64,000 nucleotides of DNA from Ampullaceana balthica (Eukaryota; Mollusca; Gastropoda; Lymnaeidae). Below the pieces are notes generated by a model. That model ran no database searches and was not told where the DNA came from. It saw only the letters and a program-made list of their open reading frames with translations. The stretch spans positions 1,229,670-1,293,669 of the forward strand of contig CALYLW010000346.1 of assembly GCA_944989445.1 (NCBI GenBank), given 5' to 3'. Each line of letters starts with the position of its first letter. The first letter of the stretch is position 1. This document shows, piece after piece, positions 33,508-44,399 of the stretch. A program made the translations under genes and the position numbers.

Positions 33508-34093
33508 TCTATGTGACTGTATGTGACTGTATGTGACTGTGTGTGACTGTATGTGACTGTATGTGACTGTATGTGACTGTATGTGACTGAATGTGACTGT
33601 ATGTGACTGTATGTGACTGTGTGTGACTGTGTGTGACTGTATGTGACTGTATGTGACTGAATGTGACTGAATGTGACTGTATGTGACTGTGTGTGACTGT
33701 ATGTGACTGTATGTGACTGTGTGTGACTGTGTGTGACTGTGTGTGACTGTATGTGACTGTATGTGACTGTATGTGACTTATGTGACTGTATGTGACTGTA
33801 TGTGACTGAATGTGACTGTATGTGACTGTATGTGACTGTATGTGACTGTATGTGACTTATGTGACTGTATGTGACTGTATGTGACTTATGTGACTGTATG
33901 TGACTGTATGTGACTTAATGTGACTGTATGTGACTGTATGTGACTTATGTGACTGTATGTGACTGCATGTGACTGTATGTGACTGTATGTGACTGCATGT
34001 GACTACATGTGACTGTATGTGACTGCATGTGACTGTATGTGACTGCATGTGACTGCGTGTGACTGCGTGTGACTGTATGTGACTGTATGTGAC
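33508..34093. repeat. 10-bp minisatellite
   Basis: About 58 units of TGTGACTGTA with GTG, GAA, CAT and one-base-deletion variants. The unit equals about one DNA helical turn. Confidence 0.97.
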
Positions 34094-34287
34094 ACCAGGA
34101 TGTAAAGTTGAATTGATGCTATAAATTATAAAACCGTCGAGGTGTCATACTGGTCTTATATATGATGTATTGCTTAGCATCTATGAGAACAAAGATACAT
34201 ATAGTTTAGATCAAGTATCTGTACTACATACGCTGATACCATTCACATTTCTTTGTTCTGTCGTGATATGGTATGAGGTTTTAAATC

Positions 34288-34640
34288 ATGTCAACTTATA
34301 GACCAAATAATTCAGTCAACTGATAGACCAAATAATTCAGTCAACTAATAGACCAAATAATTCAGTCAACTAATAGACCAAATAATTCAGTCAACGAATA
34401 GACCAAATAATTCAGTCAACTAATACACCAAATAATTCAGTTAACTAATACACCAAATAATTCAGTCAAGTAATACATCAAATAATTCAGTCAACTAATA
34501 TATCAAATAAACAAATGTACTAATAGACCAAATAATTCAGTCAAGTAATACATCAAATAATTCAGTCAACTAATACATCAAATAAACAAATGTACTAATA
34601 GACCAAATAATCAAGCGAACTAATAGACCAAATAATCAAT
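34288..34640. repeat. 25-bp minisatellite (first family)
   Basis: About 14 units of GACCAAATAATTCAGTCAAC TAATA; the right end has shortened variants with ACAAATG. Confidence 0.92.
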
Positions 34641-34727
34641 TATAGACACGTTCAAGCCTTTAAATATGAATTAATTCAGCGTGTCAAGGATGTCAATGAT
34701 TTATATTACATTTCGTGGAATTATTTG

Positions 34728-34900
34728 ACAGCTGACTTCACCTTGAGCTTGGTGTGACGGCTGACTTTACCTGACCTTGTTGTGACAGCTGACCTAACTT
34801 TGATCTTTTTGTGCAGCCATCTTCACTTTGCCCTTGTGACAGCCGATTTCACTTTGATCTTGTAGGGACAACTGACATCACCTTGACCCTGTTGTGACAC
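34728..34900. repeat. degenerate 35-bp repeat
   Basis: About five diverged units of TGTGACAGCTGACTTCACCT TGACCTTGT. Confidence 0.8.
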
Positions 34901-35306
34901 CTTCCTTTTAATGTTACACGACAGCTCCCCGGCCACCATAACGCCTAAGTGGTGTACAGGTAAATCTGCAATGCAATAAAACTCAGTCCGCTAAACCAAA
35001 CGATAAAATCCCTCATCTTCCCGTCTCATCAAAAGTCGATGCATTTGATGTTTCTAGCAATGGTCATTTCCGGTCACTCTTCTTGTTCAGACTTTGATGG
35101 AAACGACGGAATTATATCTCTGCGCAGCATTAGATTAATGTATGTTTAGTTCAAAACAACCTGGTAAAATGTTACATTATCTAACGACAAATGGGTTGTA
35201 TCAAAGAATGCAGAAAAAAAAACTCGGCTATTTGATTTATAGGATCGTCTAAAAAACACAAGGATAATACGGAGTGTCTTTGATGTCAACAGCAAGTAAA
35301 CAATCC
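34901..35306. other. no gene recognised
   Basis: Unique sequence. Confidence 0.6.
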
Positions 35307-35945
35307 GGTTGTCGCGGGAATGTCATGTTAAATGGAAGACATCTAAAAGGGTTGTCGCGGCAATGTCAAGTTAAATGGAAGACATCAAAACAGGTTGTCG
35401 CGGCAATGTGAGGGTAAAGTCAAGACATCAAAACGGGTTGTCGCGGCAATGTGAGGGTAAAGTCAAGACATCAAAACAGGTTGTCGCGGAAATGTGAGGG
35501 TAAAGTCAAGACATCAAAACGGGTTGTCGCGGAAATGTGAGGGTAAAGTCAAGACATCAAAACGGGTTGTCGTGGCAATGTAGGTAAAGTCAAGACATCA
35601 AAACAACGGGTTGTCGCGGCAATGTGAGGGTAAAGTCAAGACATCAAAACGGGTTGTCGCGGCAATGTGAGGGTAAAGTCAAGACATCAAAACGGGTTGT
35701 CGCGGCAATGTGAGGGTAAGTCATGACATCAAAACGGGTTGTCGCGGCAATGTGAGGGTAAAGTCAAGACATCAAAACGGGTTGTCGCGGCAATGTGAGG
35801 GTAAAGTCAAGACATCAAAACGGGTTGTCGCGGCAATGTGAGGGTAAAGTCAAGACATCAAAACGGGTTGTCGCGGCAATGTGAGGGTAAAGTCAAGACA
35901 TCAAAACGGGTTGTTGCGGCAATGTGAGGGTAAAGTCAAGACATT
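35307..35945. repeat. 43-bp minisatellite (second family)
   Basis: About 15 units of GGTTGTCGCGGCAATGTGAG, GGTAAAGTCAAGACATCAAA ACG, very homogeneous on the right. Confidence 0.95.
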
Positions 35946-36028
35946 AAGGTATTGGATGATCTCCATTAAGTTACCAGTAGATCAATCCCTTCAGTATTTT
36001 GATGTAGTTTTGGATAAAGGTCAGAATT

Positions 36029-36255
36029 TGAGAGCGTCAGCATTGATAGAAGTTAGAAGAAGGCCTGGAAGGCGTCAGCATTGATAGAAGATAGATGAAG
36101 GACTGGAAGGCGTCAGCATTGATAGAAGTTAGAAGAAGGCCTGGAAGGCGTCAGCATTGATAGAAGATAGATGAAGGACTGGAAGGCGTCAGCATTGATA
36201 GAAGTTAGAAGAAGGCCTGGAAGGCGTCAACATTGATAGAAGATAGATGAAGTAC
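36029..36255. repeat. 38-bp repeat alternating in two forms
   Basis: About six units of GGCGTCAGCATTGATAGAAG followed alternately by TTAGAAGAAGGCCTGGAA or ATAGATGAAGGACTGGAA, so the true period is about 76 bp. Confidence 0.92.
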
Positions 36256-36547
36256 TGTAAGGCAAACAGAAGGTCACCATATAGAGTGATTTTATGTACG
36301 TGCTAATGGTGATTTTACACGGATGGTATTGAAGGTAGTAGCCTAGCCACCAAATCTTCATTTCATTTTTTGTTTAAGCTTTAAGACACACCTTGTGCAG
36401 GTGCGCCATTCCCGACGCTTAAATTGTATGTATCGTAAAAAATGTGTTAGTATCAGGGATCTCGAAATTGACAAATGGTGACTGGGTTAATTTCACGGAT
36501 CTGAAACAGGATTAATTGTAACTGGATTAAATAATAGCAGGGATCTC

Positions 36548-37215
36548 TGACAGGGTCAAAGGTGACTACAACTAAAAAAGGTGAGTACCACTAAGATGGT
36601 GATTACCACTAGAAAAGGTGAGTACCACTAAGATGGTGAGTGCCACTAGAAAAGGTGAGTGCCACTAGAAAAGGTGAGTACCACCCAGATGGTGAGTGCC
36701 ACTAGAAAAGGTGAGTACCACCCAGATGGTGAGTGCCACTAGAAAAGGTGAGTACCACCCAGATGGTGAGTGCCACTAGAAAAGGTGAGTACCACTAAAA
36801 TGGTGAGTACCACTAGAAAAGGTGAGTGCCACTAGAAAAGGTGAGTACCACCCAGATGGTGAGTGCCACTAGAAAAGGTGAGTACCACCCAGATGGTGAG
36901 TGCCACTAGAAAAGGTGAGTACCACCCAGATGGTGAGTGCCACTAGAAAAGGTGAGTACCACCCAGATGGTGAGTGCCACTAGAAAAGGTGAGTACCACC
37001 CAGATGGTGAGTGCCACTAGAAAAGGTGAGTAGCACCCAGATGGTGAGTGCCACTAGAAAAGGTGAGTACCACCCAGATGGTGAGTGCCACTAGAAAAGG
37101 TGAGTACCACCCAGATGATGAGTGCCACTAGAAAAGGTGAGTACCACTAGAAAAGGTGAGTACCACCCAGATGGTGAGTGCACTAGAAAAGGTTAGTAAA
37201 AAGGGTGAGTACCAC
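36548..37215. repeat. 37-bp minisatellite of GGTGAGT motifs
   Basis: Dimeric unit GGTGAGTGCCACTAGAAAAG GTGAGTACCACCCAGAT, about 18 copies. Each unit carries two GGTGAGT heptamers, one as AAAAG|GTGAGTACC, a close match to a consensus 5' splice site. Confidence 0.95.
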
Positions 37216-37374
37216 TAAAAAAAAGATGCGTACAACTAAAAAGGTAGTATAGCTGTCGTAATTATTTTGTCATGTTGAGGTTAGGGGCCATCTAAATCCT
37301 GCCATCAATCAACACTGTACGGGACATTCAGTGAATCAGATTTTGCTCCAACTTTTAGAAACCTTGTTGATATT

Positions 37375-37635
37375 TTCGGCCCCGCTGGATCTTAACTTTA
37401 AAATCTTTTAATCATTGGATATCTTCAATTATACTGGTTCCAACATGAGAACCCGTGTGAATTGATATCTTCAGTCTTTCTTCCTCACAAGTTTGGAAGC
37501 CATGTGAATTTCTTCGGTCCTCCTGACTCCCACGTTGAGAACCCGCGTGAATATATTCGGCGCTCATTCCTCCCAAGTTTAGAACCCGTGTGAATATTGT
37601 CGGCCCTGCTGCCTCGCAAGCTTAGAACCCTTTTT
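37375..37635. repeat. degenerate ~58-bp repeat
   Basis: About four diverged units around TTAGAACCCGTGTGAATATT, TCGGCCCTCCTGCCTC, CAAG. Confidence 0.75.
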
Positions 37636-37784
37636 GAGGTAATAACTTTATCGCTGGCATCACAGCATCACCTGTGTTATCGTCAGCTGACACCTACGGT
37701 GTTTACGACCAATGGAAATGGGGGGGGGGTGTCAACAACAGAAAACAGAGAGAATGTAGAAATGGGGAGTGGGGAGGAAGTGCT

Positions 37785-37820
37785 AGAGAGAAAGAGAGAG
37801 AGAGAGACAGAGAGAGAGAC

Positions 37821-37911
<91 letters not shown>

Positions 37912-37919
37912 GAGAGAGA
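37785..37919. repeat. (GA)n microsatellite
   Basis: About 130 bp of GA with CAGA interruptions; RERERE frames are artefacts. Confidence 0.97.
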
Positions 37920-38410
37920 AAAAAATTCACCATAAGTCAGGTTATTCTCTCTAGAAGAGTTTTTATAAATAGCGCACCAAAAAAAATGTGTTTGATGGAA
38001 TCTGTTCGGTAGTGTAATCAGTAATTGTCTTAATGGCCGTTAATGTGTGTACAATAATTCAATTACAAATGGATTTGGAAGCAATATGAAACTTTCCTAT
38101 TTAAAGAAAAAGGAAGCGTTTTTATTTGTTTTCAGATTTTCTATTTCTATTTTACAATTACAAGTGGCTAATCTATGCCATTCGGCGAGGCGGAATAAAG
38201 AATGGGTTTTGATGTGGAGAGTTATAAAAGGTTTTTCTTGTTATGCATTTATTGAAGACGTATTTAAACTAAGTGGTTTTAGAACATCTTTGTATATAAA
38301 GTTAAAATGCAATAGACTGGGCAAGTCACGGATTACAGATGTAAGGAACGGCAAGCTATACGAAGTTAAACGATTGCATGGGTATTTCTCTTACAATCTA
38401 ACAGCAAAAA
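37920..38410. other. no gene recognised
   Basis: A 171-codon plus frame (38047-38562) spans this and the hAT end that follows, but has no domain, no bias and overlaps a transposon terminus, so it is not called. Confidence 0.5.
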
Positions 38411-38540
38411 CAGGGGTCGTCAACCTGCGGCTAGCGAGCCGCATGTGGCTCTTTCTATGTCAAGATGTCAAAAAACTGGTAAATGGTGTAAATTGTAACT
38501 TTTGGCCCTTCCTCCTAAAAAGGTTTCCGATTTCTGGACT
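38411..38540 (+). mobile_element. hAT element 5' end fragment
   Basis: CAGGGGTCGTCAACCTGCGG followed by GAGCCGCATGTGGCTCTTT is a typical hAT (Charlie/Tip100-like) terminus. The matching right end was not found nearby. Confidence 0.55.
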
Positions 38541-39859
38541 AAATTATTATTTTTGTAAATGAAAGATGTTGAAAAATAATAATAATAATAATTAAAAAAA
38601 CAAAAAACAAAAACAAAAAACGCCGTAGTTTGTTTGATGAGGTTAATTTTTTGGTTCGTGTTTTGATGTCACGTTTTTATGTTTAGAACTCTGTTTGAAC
38701 CAACGCTTTTCATGTCTGTAAATGGTGCACATCTAACAAGAACATTGGTTTGTAAGTTTTATTGATGTTCAACATATTATTATTAGGTTCAGATACTCTG
38801 TCTTTGCTTTTCACATATTTTGCTTTCTTCGTTTCATCCTAAATAAAATTGTACTTTGATAACTAAAATGTTGAATGTTTAAAATTATTTTTTTTAAATC
38901 TTGACAACTTGCATTAGACATTTTTTAAAGGTACTAAATTAAAATCAAATATTAAACGAATTAAATCACACGTTAATTAGTGGAATTTAAAAAAAAAGTT
39001 TAATTTGTAATAATGTTTAGCTTTCCAGTTAGCTAATGAAAATAAAATGACCTAAGTAATAACGTGAACTGAAAGCGTCTCAGTCCGGAAAATAAGGAGT
39101 TGTAAAAAACAAAATCAGTTGGAGCCGCGATGAGAGTGTGTGCAAGAGCAATGAGTGTCATAATGAGACATTCAGAAATAGAAATGCTGTCCCAAAGACA
39201 CCAAAACACTACAATGGAAAAAAAAGAATAAATAAATAAATAAAAATATTAACTGAAAACTGTGCAGAGATCTGGATTTGATGTCTGTAGCAAGTGGCTA
39301 TTGGTGTAAAATACTGGAATATGATAATTTATTTCACTTGCATGTGCGGAGTGAAGATTTGATCATTTCTCAATTCATTATATCGCAGAAGATAGATTAA
39401 TCTCACCTCAGACTTAAATCCTCTTGACGGATATGTGCCCATGGCAACACTTTTGGTGTGATGTCAGCTGAGATGTTACAGGAATACAACATGATTGAAA
39501 TGATTGCTCCCTGTATGCCATCGACGGTAAATATGCGTACATATTTTCTGTGGGAAAAATGGCTTATGGATGTTATGAATATGTGCTGGCGTAAGTTAGG
39601 GTGAAGTTAAGGAACTCTACATAATGGACGGCAAATGTTCATTACAAAGAGGTACAACTTTGCACCATGCTGAAAAATCCTTGTCTTTAAACTACCACAT
39701 ATTTCTCCCTTCTTACAGATGTCCATAACACATATGACGTCCAAAAATATCTAGTCGACACACATACAGTCCCAAGTGCTGCATGAAATCTCAAATTTCT
39801 CTTTAACAAAATATGGTGTGTACCGTTATTCCAGTGTTTGTTTGTGTACTATTTGTTCG
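38541..39859. other. no gene recognised
   Basis: AT-rich, with (AAT)n at 38571-38595 and (AAAT)n near 39230. No supported frame. Confidence 0.6.
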
Positions 39860-39900
39860 TTGAGGAAGGCTCTTTGCCGAAACGTTCGCTGTTTTGTTAC
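39860..39900 (+). ncRNA. degenerate hammerhead-like core
   Basis: TTGAGGAAGGC, loop TCTTT, GCCGAAACGTTCGCTG closely parallels the core at 2486-2526, but the first box has TTGAGGA for CTGATGA, so catalysis is unlikely. Probably a decayed Penelope-type terminal repeat. Confidence 0.3.
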
Positions 39901-39960
39901 GTCCTGTCAGGTTCCCTCATACCCTGTTTACAAGCTATCCATCAATTTTCTCTTTAACTA

Positions 39961-41056
39961 ACTCAAAAATGCAGCGCCAAAATAAAACTTATATTTGAAA
40001 ATGGGTTTTTATTTTATATTTTGCATAATGTCACACCTATATCCCCAGTGTTTCAATACTTAGACCTCATACTGTCACATCTCTTAGTTCTAGTATTTCT
40101 ACTTCCAATCAATAGTGCCCCATCCAGTGCCCCATCCAGTGCCCCACAGTACAGCCTCCCAATAATCCCTAGGTTATAGCATTTAGCCGCGGTTTTATTG
40201 CGTCCTCCCAGTGTGGTGAGACAATGACGCCAGCAGGCCAGGCCCAAATCGGATTAATGTAACCTAGGTCTGCGAGAGGCGGGGTAGGGTGAGCAAGAGA
40301 AAACAACAGCTGTACTGTCATTGAGATGGACTCAGTCCCCCCTCTCTCACATTACCATCTACGGGCTTGGGATGCCGCCCTTGACTTGAGGTTAAAGTGA
40401 GATTTGGGTTTCGCTGATGATTAAAGAGAAGGAAAAAAATGGAGCGAAGAGATTTAGCGCCAATACCATCTTAGGGCACGTCGTCTGCGGGAGTGTGGCT
40501 GTTATTGAATCACTCTCGGGGTGGGGGAGGTGACCATTTTCTTAAAGATGAATGTGATTGCGAAGCGCCTACAAAGAAAAATGAGCTCTACAAATACTAG
40601 CAATACCATCCCTAGTCAACACGTCGTGAGCGTAAGAACCAGGTAGAAGTCTGAATTAACGTAAAGTAAGAGTTGAATGATGAAGCTCCAAGGATCACAT
40701 TGATGAAGGCTGTGAGCAGTTTTTTGCCAACATTTGTTGATATTTTCTTGTCATTTTTATCACAAAAGTATCTCAATATCTTTGTAATTCAAAGGAAGGT
40801 GTGAATTAACCATTTGATTTCTAGAATATTATACCTTTCAGAAAATAAATCAGGAAATATTTTTGTTCAACGCGATTGAATTTAACATTACTTTAATTAT
40901 GGCTGTTAAAACATAAAAGATAAAGCAATTGTTTTAGCTAAGACTGTTGATATATAATATAAATTAATAGTTTAGGTTCAAACAGGTTGTAACAGAAAAA
41001 CACTAAGAGCTTTTCATTCATTTGACGATTTGCTAGAGCATCGTAGACCACATGTA
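39961..41056. other. no gene recognised
   Basis: Contains three copies of GTGCCCCATCCA near 40116-40146. Otherwise unique. Confidence 0.6.
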
Positions 41057-41064
41057 ATGCCCAG

Positions 41065-41235
41065 CTGGGCCAGTCTTAGGCTACTGCAACCTATGCGGCC
41101 GCAGTGGGCCCCGCGCTTTCATTGACCCCGCCTATCTTAATTTTCACTTATTATCCTTATTAATTCCTGGGCCCCGCGCAATCCGTTTCGCATACTAAGC
41201 CACAGTGGGCCCCGCAATTGCTAAGACCGGCCCTG
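41065..41235. mobile_element. hAT MITE (171 bp)
   Basis: Left CTGGGCCAGTCTTAGGC, right (minus) CAGGGCCGGTCTTAGCA; both continue into GCAGTGGGCCCC. Flanking 8-mers ATGCCCAG (41057-41064) and ATACCCAG (41236-41243) match 7 of 8. Confidence 0.8.
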
Positions 41236-41243
41236 ATACCCAG

Positions 41244-42512
41244 TCATATAGCGGTTCCCAAACGTTAGCACATGTATACCTATACGAATAATTTTCTTCT
41301 GATTAGCCCCTTAGCCGTTACAATCTACACCGCACAGGCTAATAGTTAGACAAGTTTTACATAGGGGTGGCTAATAAGGTCACGTGACACGCCTCGTCGA
41401 GGGTGAGATGTGAGCCACCGCCCTCTAAAAACGAGTGAGTCGTATCATTAACGCATCAAATGGCTGTTGCAATATCATTACTCGCCAGGCCAAAGCAGCT
41501 GTTACACATGCTTCAGATTTTCATATCAGTCATTTTTGCGGTGGTTTCTTCAGTTATAAAATAATCATACGCCATGGGGAGTTGTAGGAGATTGATGAAA
41601 ACAACATGAAGTTGTTTTATTATCTGGTTTTGTGATTGTGATTAACTTCATCTACTTTAATTCGTTAAACGCAAAAATTAATCGACTGACGTAAGCTAAA
41701 ATTTAGACTCATAAATAGAATCGGAGTTTTCTAAACTGCTAATTTCTCCAAATAGACATAAATCTCAAAGAAAGTCAAAATACACGTACAAGGAATTTGG
41801 CTAACTTTCCTACTGTCTCACCTGATGGGACAAAATGCTAAGTTGACTTCGTATAATAAAGGCTTTTAAAGCCACGAGCCCTAATTAAAAACCCAGTTTT
41901 AGCATTTTAACAGCAAATAACATTGACATCCTTCCACCAACCGAAGCTATAATAATCTTGAATCATTTGACACAAAACTTTAAAAATAAAAAGAAACATG
42001 ATTGCTAAAAATAAAACAAGTGGAATTGAACTCCACTTACGACGACGTGCAATACAAATCTATCGACATATCTTTAGCATGAGTAATCTTCAGAGCAGCT
42101 CAGCGAAGGTGAAATGATCAGTGTTCAAAGAGAGACCAAAAAACAAAACCCAACCAAAAAACCCACTAAACCTAATACCGAGAATTCAAAGTACATTGCG
42201 CTGTGCCGAAATAGATTTTGATTTTTGTTTCCCGTGTTGAATCATTTTTTTTGTTGGTCAATGTGGCGAGTGCCGAGTTCCAGATATGCAACTGTTTAAA
42301 CTCAGCGCGCAGCCCTGATCCCGCAAACTTGATGTCTTCAACATATGTTCTAACTATCAGCGCAACTTAAACAGAAAGAGAGGCTGTGGGTTGAGACCCA
42401 TGGTGCATCGCGCCAACCCAGAAACTGCACGTCTTGAAAAAAATCTTGGAGAAAAAGTAGGTCACGCTCTAGACTCAATGAAAATACGCTCTGTCGACTA
42501 CTGTCTTCTCCG
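41244..42512. other. no gene recognised
   Basis: Unique AT-rich sequence. Confidence 0.6.
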
Positions 42513-42905
42513 TTATGAAATATTGACCCAAATATTTCATTAAAAGACTTCCGTTCATGAAATATTGACCCAAATATTTCATTAAAGACTTCCATTCATG
42601 AAATATTGACCCAAATATTTCATTAAAGACTTCCATTCATGAAATATTGACCCAAATATTTCATTAAAGACTTCCATTCATGAAATATTGACCCACATAT
42701 TTCATTAAAGGCATCCATTCATGAAATATTGACCCAAATATTTCATTAAAGACTTCCATTCATGAAATATTGACCCAAATATTTCATTAAAGAATTCCAT
42801 TCATGAAATATTGACCCAAATATTTCATTGTAGACTTCCATTCATGAAATATTGATCCGATTATTTCATTATACACACCCATTCATGAATTATTGAACTA
42901 CAAAT
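42513..42905. repeat. 41-bp minisatellite
   Basis: About nine units of CATGAAATATTGACCCAAAT ATTTCATTAAAGACTTCCAT T; ends are degenerate. Confidence 0.93.
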
Positions 42906-43990
42906 TTCATTACAGGGATTGTCGTTTCTCAAATCAGTAGACGTCATTTGACGTCATATCTATTTCACTTAGAAGTTACTATTTTTAGACAAGGTTTTCG
43001 TAAAACAATGTTTTTCTGCATTAATATAGAAGTACATGTAATATTAATATTATGTAATTTATGTTTATAAAATTTTTAGTATCATCACATTGTGAAAAAA
43101 GTTGTCTTGCTCTAGTTCCATAACCTCAATCAAATTGAAGTCAAATTAACTTTAATCTGTTTGCGATAAGTAACAAAACAAATAAACAATGAAAACAGAT
43201 ATGTTAGGTAAACATTTGAATAAAATTGTTCCAAATAAATAGCTATACGTTCTTAATAGAATTCCGCCATTGAACCATTAGACAACAAAACCTGTGGAAA
43301 TCAAGTTTAATGTTATCCGTTATTTGATCATATTTCTATATTACATAAATCAACCCCCGCCCCCCTTCACAAGTTTTTTGTAAAACATATTAATATCAAG
43401 GTTTTTGTGAAGACGTTAAAACCAAAGACAGCCGTGCAGAGATCTTGAAGAATTAAAACAAACAAAGTTTATTTCATGACATATAGATCTTTTACGTAGC
43501 TCTAAAGAACTAATTGTGAATGACTGATATCTTCAAGGAGAAATCTAGAAAATAAAATATATACGTCTAATTTGATTAGGACGTTAAAGAAATAAAGCTC
43601 AAACATTTGATATTTTACATATATACAAAAACACATCTTGACGTTTTAATAATAAAATAGGAATCGACTGGTTGTTAAATGTATAATGTCATGAATGCAA
43701 ATGAGACAAAATATCTACACTTTATTTCTACATCAATATATATTCAATACATTTTTTCGACTTAAAAGTTTATTTTTCACAAAATTTCTTTTGTGGGTGA
43801 ATCTTAATCATCATAAAGAAAGATTCGCAATCTTCCTTCGGCTGCTCGCCTTTTCAATCCTCATTTTCCCAGTTATTTCAAAGACAAACATTTAAATTTA
43901 GATACAGCGCTGTCTTGAGAATAAATTCTGTCGAAGATTCATGGGACATAACAATTCTTTCAAAAGACCAGGAGTAGGTTAGCACAAGAC
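42906..43990. other. no gene recognised
   Basis: AT-rich unique sequence. A 24-bp duplication (CACATGTGGCTGCAACTCAA TACC) follows at 44009-44050. Confidence 0.6.
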
Positions 43991-44050
43991 AGTGGCGGCA
44001 ACTCAATACCCACATGTGGCTGCAACTCAATACCCACATGTGGCTGCAAC

Positions 44051-44399
44051 TCCACGGATACGTCATTCCTCATCTTACAACAGAACGCTTTTGACGACAC
44101 GACAGCCAGCATCTGTTTTGAAATAATTTATTAATTTTTCTAAAGGTTGAGAATAATTTGAAACCTACAAGTTAATCTTCGTGTATAAATAGAAGCAAGA
44201 GTTTAAAGTCCTAATCAGTGCCACTTACAGTGAAATTACAGTTCTCTTCATTGATTTACGACCATCTCTAATTAGACTCAGTGAAATGTATTGATTCACA
44301 ATCATACACAAGCCTCTTATCAATTTAATTTTTTTTTAGATTACAAACAATTTTAACTAAATCAACGTCTTATGTATCGTAGCAACTGATCACATGACC
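44051..44399. other. no gene recognised
   Basis: Unique AT-rich sequence before the 24-bp array. Confidence 0.6.

Noticed and set aside
38047..38562. 171-codon frame
   Set aside because: Runs across a hAT terminus, has no recognisable domain and no biased composition.
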